A stretch of DNA of 64,000 nt from Leptolinea sp964420995 (GCA_964420995.1 CAYQUX010000004.1:1-64000); one strand, 5' to 3'; counted from the first letter of the stretch, positions 41,712 through 50,952 are shown. The notes: generated by a model from the sequence alone, not told the origin. Program-made: numbers and translations.

Positions 41712-43382
41712 TCAGTGCGTGCTGGCTTTGATGGCTTTCAGGCGTTTCATCACATCATTGGCGCCGCGGCCAAAATAGTCATGCAGCAAGACGTATTCTT
41801 GATACAGTTTTTCGTACACTTTCTGGTTTTCGGCGATGGGTTTGTAGACCACATCTTTGATGGCAGCCATGGCTTTGGCGGCATCCACAATAGTTTCATA
41901 ACCGCCGGCCGCTTTGCCTGCCGCCACCGCGCCGAACATGGCAGAACCAAGGGCGGGTGTCTGTTTTGACGCGCTGATTTTCAACGGAACACCAATCACA
42001 TCCGCGTAAATCTGCATGAGCATCGGGTTTTTCTCCGGCAAACCACCGCAGGCAACCAGTTCATTAATGGGCACGCCATTCTTCTGGAAGGTTTCAATGA
42101 TGACGCGTTTTCCATACGCGGTGGCTTCAATGAGCGCGCGATAAATTTCTTCGGGTTTGGTGGCCAGGGTCATGCCCAGCATCATACCGGTCAGGTTAAC
42201 ATCCACCAGAACGGAGCGGTTGCCGTTCCACCAGTCCAGCGCCAGCAGGCCGCTTTCACCGGGTTTCAATTTCGCGGCTTTTTCTTCCAGCAATTTGTGG
42301 ATATCCATTTTGCGTTCGGCGGCTTCCTGAATGTAGCTGCCGGGAACGCAATTCTCAACAAACCAGGCAAAATGATCACCCACGCACGACTGGCCGGCTT
42401 CATAGCCGAAATAGCCGGGGATGATCCCGTCTTCCACATAACCGCACATGCCCGGGACAATGTGTTCTTCCGTGCCCAGTACCATGTCACAGGTGGACGT
42501 TCCCATGATCATCACCATGCGTCCGGGTTCGACCACTGTGGCCGCCGGGACGGCCACATGGGCATCCACATTGGCGACGGCAACGGCGGTACCTTCCAAG
42601 AGGCCGGTCCATTTCGCCGCTTCGGCGCTCAAACCGCCGGCTTTCTGGCCGATCGGCACAATATCCTTGCTCATTTTTTCTTCAATCACATTTTCGAGCA
42701 GGGGATTCAATGCTTTAAAGAATTCTTTGGACGGGAATCCCTCGCGTTTTGACCAGATGGCTTTATACCCGGCGGTGCACGAATTGCGGGTTTCCTTACC
42801 GGTTAACCGCCAGATAACCCAGTCGGCGGCTTCGATAAGACGGTCTGCCGCTTTGTACAGGGCGGGGTCTTCATTGGCAATTTGCAGTGCTTTGGAGAAG
42901 AACCATTCAGAGGAGATTTTTCCGCCGTAACGATCAAGCCAGCCCTCGCCCATTTCGCGGGCGGTCTCGTTGATCTTGTCGGCTTCCGGCTGGGCGGCGT
43001 GATGTTTCCACAGTTTTACCCAGGCATGCGGATTCTTGCGGAATTCAGGCAGGTCGCACAGGGGCGTGCCATCCGCTTTGACCGGCAGCATGGTGCAGGC
43101 GGTGAAATCAATTCCCAGACCGATCACGTCTTCCGGTTTGATACCAGAGATGCGCAGTACAGCCGGAATGGTGTTTTGAAAGGTGCGAATATAATCGTCC
43201 GGATCCTGAAGCGCCCAGTCAAAATCCAATTTAATATCAGAATCGGGAAGTTTTTCATCGATCACGCTGTGTGAATACGGGTACACCGATGAGGCAATTT
43301 CCTTGCCGTTGCTGACATCTATCAAAACTGCCCGGCCGGATTCGGTTCCAAAATCCACTCCAATTGCGTATTTGCTGGGCAT
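41712..43382 (-). CDS. araB: Ribulokinase
   Basis: FGGY-family kinase of 556 residues phosphorylating L-ribulose. Opening YAIGVDFGTESGRAVLIDV is the phosphate-1 loop; ATAYGKRVIIETFQKNGVPI and VACGGLPEKNPMLMQIYADV form the C-terminal adenosine-binding part. RBS AGGAGGACGT sits before the ATG. Length suits AraB rather than xylulokinase, and the neighbours confirm it. Starts eight bases after the dehydrogenase stop. Confidence 0.95.
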   Translation of the reverse strand: MPSKYAIGVDFGTESGRAVLIDVSNGKEIASSVYPYSHSVIDEKLPDSDIKLDFDWALQDPDDYIRTFQNTIPAVLRISGIKPEDVIGLGIDFTACTMLPVKADGTPLCDLPEFRKNPHAWVKLWKHHAAQPEADKINETAREMGEGWLDRYGGKISSEWFFSKALQIANEDPALYKAADRLIEAADWVIWRLTGKETRNSCTAGYKAIWSKREGFPSKEFFKALNPLLENVIEEKMSKDIVPIGQKAGGLSAEAAKWTGLLEGTAVAVANVDAHVAVPAATVVEPGRMVMIMGTSTCDMVLGTEEHIVPGMCGYVEDGIIPGYFGYEAGQSCVGDHFAWFVENCVPGSYIQEAAERKMDIHKLLEEKAAKLKPGESGLLALDWWNGNRSVLVDVNLTGMMLGMTLATKPEEIYRALIEATAYGKRVIIETFQKNGVPINELVACGGLPEKNPMLMQIYADVIGVPLKISASKQTPALGSAMFGAVAAGKAAGGYETIVDAAKAMAAIKDVVYKPIAENQKVYEKLYQEYVLLHDYFGRGANDVMKRLKAIKASTH

Positions 43383-43390
43383 ACGTCCTC

Positions 43391-44386
43391 CTATAGTAAG
43401 ATGATAGTTTTTAACCCTTCCCGCCGGGATGCCAGTTGAAATGCTTCCTGGCTTTTTTCCAATGGGAAGTGGTGAGAAACAAGTGATTTGACATCCACCA
43501 CACCGCGTGCGACCAGGTCGATGGCGCGGGGATAGGTGTTTTTCATGCGGCGCACCAGCTTGATTGTCAATCCTTTACGGCGTGCCAGTGCCGCGTCAAA
43601 ACATGTCTGGTTGTCATCCGGAATACCCACAAGGATTACTTTTCCGCCGGGGATGACGGTTTGAAAAGCGGTATTAACGGCATCCGCTGAGCCGGAACAG
43701 TCAAAAGCCACGTCCACACCCCGGCCGCCCGTGCTGGCCAACAGGTCGGATACGCTCGTGCGACCCATGACCTGAAAGACAGAATCCGCTCCCATAGCGC
43801 GGGCAGATTCCACCCGGTGGGAGAGCGGATCCGTGGCGATAATCTTGCGGGCTCCTGCCAGACGGGCCAATTGAAGAATCATCAATCCGATAGGTCCGCA
43901 GCCATAAATCCCCACGGTCATACCGATCTGGATTTTGGCCAGGTCGATGGCATGGATGGCCACGCCAAGGGGTTCGAGCATGACTCCTTCGGAATCGCTG
44001 AGGGAATCTGGTAGATCGAAAAGGCAGGATGAATCCCAGGCTATCCAATCCCGTAAAGCGCCGTCCTGTTCTCCATGGCCGGCAAAGATGATATTCGGGC
44101 AGATATTGGGATGTCCTTTACGGCATTGCTCACATGTGCCGCAGGGTATGGCCGGGTCCACTGCCACACGCCGACCTTCCCTGGTCACTCCGCTGAACTC
44201 ATGCCCCAACACCATTGGGCGGGAGAGAATGGAATCCCCGATGCTTCCTTCGTTAAACCAGTGCAGGTCTGACCCGCAAATGCCCACTGCTTTCACCTGA
44301 ATTAAAGTCTCATTCCCGCGGGGAGCGGGAATGGGTTCATTGAAGGATTGCAGTGAGCCGGGAGAGACCAGTCGCATGGATTTCAT
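43391..44386 (-). CDS. Zinc-dependent medium-chain dehydrogenase in the ara operon
   Basis: A 331-residue MDR-superfamily NAD(P)-dependent alcohol/polyol dehydrogenase. Catalytic zinc residues are in GICGSDLHWFNEG and GHEFSGV; the structural-zinc lobe is CGTCEQCRKGHPNICPN; the Rossmann motif GIYGCGPIGLMIL lies near residue 165. Resembles sorbitol, galactitol or threonine dehydrogenases. The isomerase pathway does not need it, so it may feed a sugar alcohol such as L-arabitol into the route, or act on a sugar released with arabinose. ATGA overlap with the lacI stop ties it to the operon. Confidence 0.88.
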   Translation of the reverse strand: MKSMRLVSPGSLQSFNEPIPAPRGNETLIQVKAVGICGSDLHWFNEGSIGDSILSRPMVLGHEFSGVTREGRRVAVDPAIPCGTCEQCRKGHPNICPNIIFAGHGEQDGALRDWIAWDSSCLFDLPDSLSDSEGVMLEPLGVAIHAIDLAKIQIGMTVGIYGCGPIGLMILQLARLAGARKIIATDPLSHRVESARAMGADSVFQVMGRTSVSDLLASTGGRGVDVAFDCSGSADAVNTAFQTVIPGGKVILVGIPDDNQTCFDAALARRKGLTIKLVRRMKNTYPRAIDLVARGVVDVKSLVSHHFPLEKSQEAFQLASRREGLKTIILL

Positions 44387-45444
44387 GGGGCGTAGGCCTC
44401 GATTGCTTTCAATCTTTGAGAGCTCTCCCTTACAAGCAGGTCGGGACTGAGGATGATCGTCCGCTGATTGTCATGATCAGAACGTTCGCGTGATTTCTCA
44501 ATGGCGTGAACAGTTTCTTCAACAGCCGTGCAACCCAAAAGGTACTGGTCAAGAACGATGGTGGTTAGTGGAGAAGGGTAATAGGCTGCTTCCGGAAGTC
44601 CATCCACTCCCACCACCCCCAGTTGTTCCGGGATGCTGATTTCACCCTGGCAGGAGGTCTGGATGACACTGAGTGCCATCTGGTCGTTTCCAACAAAAAC
44701 AGCATCCATATTGGGATACTGGGACAACAATTGTTTGAAGGCCACCTCACCGCTGGAGGATGACCAGTTGCCTTCCGTGCAATGGCTTTCCAGGGCTTCA
44801 ATACCGGCGGATTGAAGGGCGGCTTTCCAACCGGCTTTTCGCTGCCGGCTTTCCCACCAATCCATTGGGCCAGAGATGTGGCCGATGCGATGGTAGCCCT
44901 GATTGAGAAGATGCTCGGTGGCCATCTTTCCGGCCAGGAAATTGTCGAAGCTGATGATCGTCAACCCTGGATGGTTTTCCATGGTTAGAAAGACAATGGG
45001 AATGGAGAGGTCAGAAAGTTCACTGTCGATCCAGGTACGGTTGTCACCCACCTGGGGAACAGCCCAGATGATGCCATCGACATGATGAGCCATAAGGTTT
45101 TGCAGCAGAGGTTTAATGTTCTCAGTATCAAAACGGGGGAGTTCTTTAAGCAGAAGGGAATACCCCATTTTTTCTGATTGAAAGGTAATGCCATTTAACG
45201 TCCGCGAAGGACCCATGAATTTTAGTCCGGCAGTCACCACACCCAGGGTATAGCTTCGTTGCTGGATCAGACTGCGGGCCAGAGCGCTGGGTTGATAGCC
45301 AAGCTTCTCTATGACGCTATTCACCTTGCTGCGGGTTTCTTCGGCGACGTCCGGCCGGTCATTAATAACACGAGAGACGGTCTGGGTGGAAACCCCGGCC
45401 GCCTGGGCAACCTCTTTGATGGTGGGACGTTTATTGAAATACAA
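44383..45444 (-). CDS. LacI-family regulator of the arabinose regulon
   Basis: A 353-residue repressor. The HTH RPTIKEVAQAAGVSTQTVSR is followed by the hinge VINDRPDV...LGYQPSALARSL and a periplasmic-binding-protein-like sensor (from about residue 60; GVVTAGLKFMGPSR; IGHISGPMDWWESRQR). The TTG start at 45444 is chosen because AGAAAGGG sits seven bases upstream and places the HTH at the N-terminus, as usual; a longer reading to 45507 would run into the promoter and operator. First gene of the catabolic operon, so it is self-regulated. Probably senses arabinose or a derivative. Confidence 0.9.
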   Translation of the reverse strand: MYFNKRPTIKEVAQAAGVSTQTVSRVINDRPDVAEETRSKVNSVIEKLGYQPSALARSLIQQRSYTLGVVTAGLKFMGPSRTLNGITFQSEKMGYSLLLKELPRFDTENIKPLLQNLMAHHVDGIIWAVPQVGDNRTWIDSELSDLSIPIVFLTMENHPGLTIISFDNFLAGKMATEHLLNQGYHRIGHISGPMDWWESRQRKAGWKAALQSAGIEALESHCTEGNWSSSSGEVAFKQLLSQYPNMDAVFVGNDQMALSVIQTSCQGEISIPEQLGVVGVDGLPEAAYYPSPLTTIVLDQYLLGCTAVEETVHAIEKSRERSDHDNQRTIILSPDLLVRESSQRLKAIEAYAP

Positions 45445-45489
45445 AATAATTGCCCTTTCTGTGAAGAATTCCCGGTAACGGTCTCGGGA

Positions 45490-45502
45490 ACGATAACATC
45501 GT
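45490..45502. promoter_or_regulatory. LacI-family operator at the catabolic promoter
   Basis: ACGATAACATCGT is a palindrome that overlaps the -10 of the leftward promoter. GAACGATAAC here is repeated exactly at the transporter operator, and CGGGAACG is also shared. Confidence 0.7.
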
Positions 45503-45526
45503 AGCAAATGTGATTCTTTTTGTCAA
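45498..45526 (-). promoter_or_regulatory. Sigma-70 promoter of lacI-dehydrogenase-araBDA
   Basis: Minus-strand TTGACA (45521-45526), 17-base spacer, TACGAT (45498-45503). Strong -35 and ideal spacing, about 50 bases before the lacI start codon. Confidence 0.75.
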
Positions 45527-45713
45527 GCAACCCTGGAATGGGGGGGAGATGAAGATCATAAAATTCATGGAAAAAACCAGAAATCCTGACCATATTATCC
45601 CGCAGAATGGGGAAATGCGGGGAAAAACCGAAAAAATCACTGCAGAATGGCGGAAAATTAGTGACAAATGTCAGGTATTTGTGTATGAAACTGCGGTATG
45701 GGAGAGAATCCTC

Positions 45714-45742
45714 TTGACATTTGATTTTCCATTTGCTAATAT
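45714..45742 (+). promoter_or_regulatory. Sigma-70 promoter of the sugar transporter operon
   Basis: TTGACA (45714-45719), 17-base spacer, TAATAT (45737-45742). Predicted start near 45749, just ahead of the operator, giving a leader of about 380 bases. Confidence 0.8.
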
Positions 45743-45753
45743 CTCAATGTGAA

Positions 45754-45773
45754 CGATAACGGGAACGTTATCG
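45754..45773 (+). promoter_or_regulatory. LacI-family operator at the transporter promoter
   Basis: CGATAACG-GGAA-CGTTATCG is a perfect 8+8 inverted repeat placed over the transcript start, typical of LacI-family road-block repression. It shares GAACGATAAC with the operator of the divergent operon. Confidence 0.8.
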
Positions 45774-46127
45774 AAAAAAGGTCGGAGTACGTTATTCAAC
45801 TCTGTACCCTGGTTCAGACACCATCAGTTACTGAAACCAATAGGTGTCAATAAGTACCCGGAAATCGCAGTAACCCTTTGAGGCTTCATGGCAGGGTATC
45901 AGCAAGTCTCGTGCTCTTCCAGCGCCATTTTCTATAACACACCATAGTTCGTACGTTGCCTGTAAATTTTGGCGGGCTTTTTAACCGCGCTGTTCACAGG
46001 CAGAAGGTTTTCTGAGTGAACCGAAAAACTCGGGAGGAGGATAAAAGGGAGAAGACATATCAGTGACCATGCAGTAAGACAAGTAGTAACCAAAAAACTC
46101 GTAAGTTAACTATGAAGGAGAAATGGG
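45774..46127 (+). promoter_or_regulatory. Long, structure-prone leader of the transporter mRNA
   Basis: About 350 bases without an ORF. TGCCTGT (45957-45963) closes with ACAGGCA (45996-46002) around an inner GCGG/CCGC stem. TACCC/GGGTA and GACACC/GGTGTC pairs lie further upstream. A direct repeat of the form AACC-A/G-AAAAACTCG occurs at about 46018 and 46087. The ribosome-binding site GAAGGAGAAAT ends the leader. Confidence 0.5.
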
Positions 46128-47138
46128 ATGAAAGTCTTGAAAGTTTTTGCGAATATCGCATTATTGTCGGTTCTGGCCATCTCTTTGGTCGCCTGCGCCG
46201 CCCCCGCCGCCCCTGCTGCCGCTGAACCGGCTGCTGCCGCTCCCGCTGCCGCGGAAAAGCCAAAGGAATTCACCTACAACACCATGACCATGTGCTACCC
46301 GCAGTTGGGCGCTGAATCCGACTGGCGCACAGCCAACACCGCTTCCTTCAAGGAAACCGCCGGTGAACTTGGTGTCCGCCTGATCTTCTCCGATGCCCAG
46401 CAGAAACAGGAAAATCAGATCTCCGCTTTGCGCGCCTGCATTGCCCAGGGTGTTGATGTCATCGCCCTGCCTCCTGTAGTGGAAGATGGTTGGGACGCCG
46501 TTCTGACCGAAGCCAAAGATGCCGGTATCCCCGTGATCATTGTCGATCGCTCCGTCAAAGCTGACAAATCCCTGTATGCTGCCCACATCGGCTCCAACAT
46601 GGTTCAAGAAGGCGAAAAAGCCGGTAATGAAATGAACAAACTGCTGCCCGATGGCGGCAAGATCATCGAACTCTCCGGTACCACCGGTTCCGGCGCTGCC
46701 ACCGGCCGTGCTGAAGGCTTCCGCAAGACCCTCAACAAGAACATCGAAATCCTCGATTCCCAGACCGGTAACTTCACCCGTGCCGAAGGCAAACCCGTTA
46801 TGGAAGCCTTCCTGAAGAAATACGAAGGCCAGATCCAGGGCGCTTTCATCCACAATGATGACATGGCCATTGGCGCCATCGAAGCTATGAAAGCCGCCGG
46901 CCTCAAACCCGGTGACATCAAAGTTGTCTCCGTTGACGGTACCCGCGGTGGTTTCCAGGCTATGGTTGATGGCTGGATCCAGGCTGACGTGGAATGCAAT
47001 CCCCTCCTCGGCCCCCAGACCATGGAACTCGCTCTGAACATCCTCAATGGAAAACCCTTCGAAGCTGAGACCCTGACCAAAGAAGAAGTCTACTATCCTG
47101 ACAAGGCCGCCGAACTGCTGCCCTCCCGCAAGTACTAG
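46128..47138 (+). CDS. Sugar ABC transporter substrate-binding lipoprotein (YtfQ-like)
   Basis: A 336-residue binding protein. Lipobox SLVAC (cysteine 23), then an Ala/Pro-rich tether to about residue 45. Segments ESDWRTANTASFKETAGELG, FSDAQQKQENQISALRACIA, VIALPPVVEDGWDAVLTEAK and AFIHNDDMAIGAIEAMKAAG line up well with YtfQ, the galactofuranose-binding protein of enteric bacteria. Beside ara catabolic genes and under the same operator type, it probably binds a furanose-form pentose such as arabinofuranose. It is highly expressed by design: strong promoter, strong ribosome-binding site and a stem-loop after the gene. Confidence 0.9.
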   Translation: MKVLKVFANIALLSVLAISLVACAAPAAPAAAEPAAAAPAAAEKPKEFTYNTMTMCYPQLGAESDWRTANTASFKETAGELGVRLIFSDAQQKQENQISALRACIAQGVDVIALPPVVEDGWDAVLTEAKDAGIPVIIVDRSVKADKSLYAAHIGSNMVQEGEKAGNEMNKLLPDGGKIIELSGTTGSGAATGRAEGFRKTLNKNIEILDSQTGNFTRAEGKPVMEAFLKKYEGQIQGAFIHNDDMAIGAIEAMKAAGLKPGDIKVVSVDGTRGGFQAMVDGWIQADVECNPLLGPQTMELALNILNGKPFEAETLTKEEVYYPDKAAELLPSRKY

Positions 47139-47186
47139 AATTCTTCTCCAGTACCTGTAGTAACCGAGTTGTAAAGTTCATATAAT

Positions 47187-47224
47187 GAAGAGAAGCGGTG
47201 TTGAAACTGACGCCGCTTCTCTTC
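47187..47224 (+). promoter_or_regulatory. Stem-loop between binding-protein and ATPase genes
   Basis: GAAGAGAAGCGG (47187-47198) and CCGCTTCTCTTC (47213-47224) form a perfect 12-bp stem. Such hairpins after a binding-protein gene usually stabilise its message or reduce read-through, giving excess binding protein. No T-run. Confidence 0.65.
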
Positions 47225-47283
47225 AGAAAATCCCCTGAAGCATTCAATCCATTAGATATAAACAGCTCCAAAAGGCAGAAGTA

Positions 47284-48795
47284 ATGATGGAAACTATTTT
47301 AAGCGCGAAAGGTATCACCAAAACCTTCCCGGGGGTACTTGCTCTTGAAAACGTGGACTTCACACTTAACCACGGCGAAGTACACGCTTTGATGGGTGAG
47401 AATGGGGCTGGAAAATCCACACTGATCAAATGTCTCACCGGTGTTGAACAGCCTGATAAAGGAATCATCGAATTTGACGGCAAACCTGTTGTGGTTCATT
47501 CCCCCATGCACGCCCAGGAGATCGGCATTTCCACCGTGTACCAGGAAGTTAACCTGTGCACGAATATTTCTGTAGCTGAAAATGTCATGCTGGGCCATGA
47601 ACCCAAGGGTGTTCTGGGAAATATCAGTTGGAAAAAAATGAATGAGCAAGCCGCCAAGTCGCTTGCCAAACTTGGAATTGATATCGACGTTTCAAAACCG
47701 CTGGGAATTTATTCTGTGGCCATCCAACAAATGGTGGCTATTACCCGTTCTCTGGAATTTCAAAATGCGAAAGTATTGATTCTGGATGAACCTACATCGA
47801 GCCTTGACGCTCATGAAACACAACAGCTTTTTGATGTAATGCGTAAACTGAAAAGCGAAGGGATTGGGATTGTCTTCATTACCCACTTCCTCGATCAGGT
47901 TTACGAAGTGACCGACCGCATCACCGTTCTTCGCAATGGTAAATTTGTTGGAACGTTTGAAACCTCCTCTCTTCCCAGAGTCAAATTAATCGCCAACATG
48001 TTGGGCCGCAGTTTGAGCGACCTGGATGATATTTCCAGAAGCAAACAAAAAGCTGAAAAGAAGGTGGAGGGAATAGCCGTTCTGGAAACAGAAAAACTGG
48101 GAAAAGAAAATTACCTTGAACCCACCACATTGAAATTGATGGATAACGAAGTCATCGGACTTGCCGGGTTATTGGGTTCCGGACGAACCGAGCTGGCTAA
48201 TCTTATCTTTGGCATCGATCACCCCGATACCGGTGAACTGAAAATCAATGGAAAGAAAGTCGACAGTCATTCTCCCTTTGATTCATTGAAAAATGGCATC
48301 GCGTTATGCCCGGAAGATCGAAAAGCGGAAGGAATTGTTGGTGAACTGACGATTCGCGAAAACATCATTCTGGCATTACAGGCAAGGTTTGGCTGGTTCA
48401 AGTTTTTGCAAACACAAAAGCAATATGAAATAGCCGATAAATACATAAAATTGCTGGGCATTGTCACCCCTTCTCCTGACCAACTGGCCAAAAACCTGAG
48501 CGGCGGCAACCAGCAAAAAGTGATTCTGGCCCGCTGGCTGGCTACCGACCCGCGCGTATTGATCCTGGATGAACCCACCCGCGGTATTGACGTGGGCGCC
48601 AAGACAGAAATTCAAAAACTTGTGCTTGATCTGGCCAATCAGGGGAAATCCTGTATCTTCATATCTTCTGAATTGGAAGAAGTCTTGCGCTGCAGTCACC
48701 GCATCATGGTTTTACGCGATCATAAGCTGGTTGCTGAATATGGCGAAGAAGTGGATGACCAGACAATTATGCATACCATGGCAGGTGATTTATGA
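47284..48795 (+). CDS. Sugar ABC transporter ATPase, double domain (YtfR-like)
   Basis: A 503-residue fusion of two nucleotide-binding domains, as in all RbsA/AraG/YtfR-type importers. First domain: Walker A GENGAGKSTLIKCL, LSG-equivalent region weak, Walker B VLILDEPTSSLD. Second domain: GLLGSGRTELANLIFG, signature NLSGGNQQKVILARWL, Walker B VLILDEPTRGIDVGAK. As is usual for this class, the first domain's signature is degenerate, so only one ATP site may be fully active. Stop overlaps the permease start (ATGA). Confidence 0.95.
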   Translation: MMETILSAKGITKTFPGVLALENVDFTLNHGEVHALMGENGAGKSTLIKCLTGVEQPDKGIIEFDGKPVVVHSPMHAQEIGISTVYQEVNLCTNISVAENVMLGHEPKGVLGNISWKKMNEQAAKSLAKLGIDIDVSKPLGIYSVAIQQMVAITRSLEFQNAKVLILDEPTSSLDAHETQQLFDVMRKLKSEGIGIVFITHFLDQVYEVTDRITVLRNGKFVGTFETSSLPRVKLIANMLGRSLSDLDDISRSKQKAEKKVEGIAVLETEKLGKENYLEPTTLKLMDNEVIGLAGLLGSGRTELANLIFGIDHPDTGELKINGKKVDSHSPFDSLKNGIALCPEDRKAEGIVGELTIRENIILALQARFGWFKFLQTQKQYEIADKYIKLLGIVTPSPDQLAKNLSGGNQQKVILARWLATDPRVLILDEPTRGIDVGAKTEIQKLVLDLANQGKSCIFISSELEEVLRCSHRIMVLRDHKLVAEYGEEVDDQTIMHTMAGDL

Positions 48796-49868
48796 AGAAG
48801 ACTTCCTGGTTTACAAAATTCAGCCACAACCGGCTTTTCTGGCCGCTGGTTGCCATGGCGATGCTCCTTATCTTTGACGCCTTTTACGCCCCGAGTTTTT
48901 TCAAGATAGGCATCCTGGATGGACATTTGTACGGCAACCTGATTGACGTTTTGAACGACGGCGCCCCGCTGGCGATTGTGGCCATCGGCATGACCCTCGT
49001 GATTGCCACTGGCGGGGTTGATCTTTCGGTGGGCGCAGTCATTGCCATCTCGGCGGCCATGGGCGCGGTACTTATCAATCCGGCTCTGGGAAACGAACTG
49101 ATTACCAATGATATCCTGACAGCCAACACAACCAATACCCCGTTGTGGTTGATCGTGCTGGCTGATATCGCGGCCGGTACCCTGTGCGGTTTATGGAACG
49201 GCTTCCTGGTATCCCGTGTACGCATCCAACCTATGGTGGCTACGCTGATCCTGATGGTGGCCGGTCGTGGTATTGCCCAATTGATCACCAACGGGCAGAT
49301 CATGACCATTTACTACACACCATACTTCTGGTTCGGTAATGGCTTCATCCTCGGGCTTCCCGTTTCCATATACATCGTCGCTCTGGTTTTCATCATCGGG
49401 TGGCTGCTTGTCCGCAAGACTTCCATCGGGCTGTTCATCGAATCAGTGGGTATTAACTCAAAGTCAACGTTTTACAGCGGCATTTCTGAAAAGAATGTCA
49501 AACTCTTTGCCTACACATTCTGTGGATTCTGCGGCTCGATTGCCGGTTTGATCCTGAGCTCCTACGTTCACAGCTGCGATGCCAACAACATCGGCCTGGC
49601 GTACGAGTTGGACGCCATCCTCTCCGTGGTTATCGGTGGAACGCTGATGGCCGGCGGCCGCTTCTCGATGGCTTCAAGCATCCTGGGCGCCATGCTCATC
49701 TGGACGTTCACCCTTACCATGTACACCATCGGTATTCCGGCCAATACACTGCTGGCAGCCAAAGCAGTACTGGTGATGATCGTCATCCTCCTGTACTCTG
49801 ACCAGGTTCGCGGTTTGTTAAACCGGTTGACTGAAAAGAAAGGTGGAAGCCATGTGGAATCGAACTAA
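48792..49868 (+). CDS. Sugar ABC transporter permease (YtfT-like)
   Basis: A 358-residue permease of the RbsC/AraH family with 8-10 membrane helices. ALAIVAIGMTLVIATGGVDL and SVGAVIAISAAMGAVL are the family's conserved core; ILSVVIGGTLMAGGRFSMAS is the C-terminal EAA-like loop. Starts inside the ATPase stop, implying coupled translation. Its partner permease follows with a 17-base overlap. Confidence 0.92.
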   Translation: MKKTSWFTKFSHNRLFWPLVAMAMLLIFDAFYAPSFFKIGILDGHLYGNLIDVLNDGAPLAIVAIGMTLVIATGGVDLSVGAVIAISAAMGAVLINPALGNELITNDILTANTTNTPLWLIVLADIAAGTLCGLWNGFLVSRVRIQPMVATLILMVAGRGIAQLITNGQIMTIYYTPYFWFGNGFILGLPVSIYIVALVFIIGWLLVRKTSIGLFIESVGINSKSTFYSGISEKNVKLFAYTFCGFCGSIAGLILSSYVHSCDANNIGLAYELDAILSVVIGGTLMAGGRFSMASSILGAMLIWTFTLTMYTIGIPANTLLAAKAVLVMIVILLYSDQVRGLLNRLTEKKGGSHVESN

Positions 49869-50838
49869 ACTCTTCCTCCTTAATAATGGAACCCTGCTGT
49901 TCACCATCTTGATCTTTGTGATCGGTTATTATATCTGCGGGCGCATCTACCCGGCCATGCAGAAACCGCAGGTGTTCTTTAACCTGTTCATCAACAATGC
50001 CAGCCTGTTGCTGGTGTCTATTGGCATGACCTTTGTGGTCATTTCAAATGGTATCGACCTTTCCGTCGCATCCATGCTGGCATTGACATCCACGGCATCG
50101 GCTGTACTGCTGCGCGAAGGCGCCAGCCCTTACTTCGTGGTTCCGTTGATGATCCTCATGGGTGTGGCTTTCGGCGCCTTCCAGGGATTCATCATCCAGC
50201 GCTTGAAAGTGGAAGCCTTTGTGGTAACCCTGATGGGCAGCTTCTTCTGCCGCGGCATGGCCTATATTATCAGCCTGCAATCCGTGACCATCACCGACCC
50301 GGTATACAAAGCTCTGGGTCTGACAAAGGTCCTCATTCCCGGATTTGGAAAGTCATACGTGTATCTTTACTCTGTGGTGGCTATCGTGATTTTCCTGATA
50401 TCCATCTACATTGCGAAATACACCCGCTTTGGCCGCACCATGTATGCCATTGGCAACAGTGAACAATCCGCCCGGTTGATGGGTCTCCCGGTGGAACGCA
50501 CACGCATCCTTGTGTATACCTTCAGTGGTTTCTGCGCGTCAATGGCTGGAATTGCCTGGAGTTTCGCGCTGCTTTCCGGTTATGGTCAATACGCACCCTC
50601 AATGGAAATGGATGCCATTGCCTCCGTGGTCATGGGTGGAACGCTCTTGACCGGCGGCGTTGGTAATGTGATTGGCACCCTGTTCGGTGTCTTGATCAAC
50701 GGTACCATCGTAAGCGTACTTCAATTCAATGGTACGTTGAGTTCATGGTGGACGCGCATTGGTGTCGGTGTTCTAACCCTGCTGTTCATCGGAATTCAAA
50801 TGCTCTTCCAGCTTGGTAAGAAATCCACCGCCAAATAA
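49852..50838 (+). CDS. Sugar ABC transporter permease (YjfF-like)
   Basis: A 328-residue second permease. LLLVSIGMTFVVISNGIDLS and SVASMLALTSTASAVLLREG repeat the core motif of the first permease, with ASVVMGGTLLTGGVGNVIGT as the C-terminal loop. Two different permeases per operon are characteristic of the YtfQRT-YjfF type. The ATG at 49852 is favoured by GGTGGAAG upstream. Terminator follows 31 bases after the stop. Confidence 0.92.
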   Translation: MWNRTKLFLLNNGTLLFTILIFVIGYYICGRIYPAMQKPQVFFNLFINNASLLLVSIGMTFVVISNGIDLSVASMLALTSTASAVLLREGASPYFVVPLMILMGVAFGAFQGFIIQRLKVEAFVVTLMGSFFCRGMAYIISLQSVTITDPVYKALGLTKVLIPGFGKSYVYLYSVVAIVIFLISIYIAKYTRFGRTMYAIGNSEQSARLMGLPVERTRILVYTFSGFCASMAGIAWSFALLSGYGQYAPSMEMDAIASVVMGGTLLTGGVGNVIGTLFGVLINGTIVSVLQFNGTLSSWWTRIGVGVLTLLFIGIQMLFQLGKKSTAK

Positions 50839-50869
50839 AGCGACAATTTTGACGGGGGGAACCTATCAC

Positions 50870-50896
50870 AACGGCGTCGGGGGCAAACGCCGTTTT
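50870..50896 (+). terminator. Rho-independent terminator of the transporter operon
   Basis: AACGGCGT and ACGCCGTT form an 8-bp stem with a 9-base loop followed by TTTTTG. Located 31 bases after the last permease stop. Confidence 0.8.
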
Positions 50897-50952
50897 TGAT
50901 TTAACGGTACATGCAGGGTTGGCGGCGATTTTTTTCAGGGCGCTCTATTGGA

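Noticed and set aside
46161..46853. 230-codon leftward frame
   Set aside because: Antisense to the YtfQ-like gene, kept open by its strongly biased codon use.
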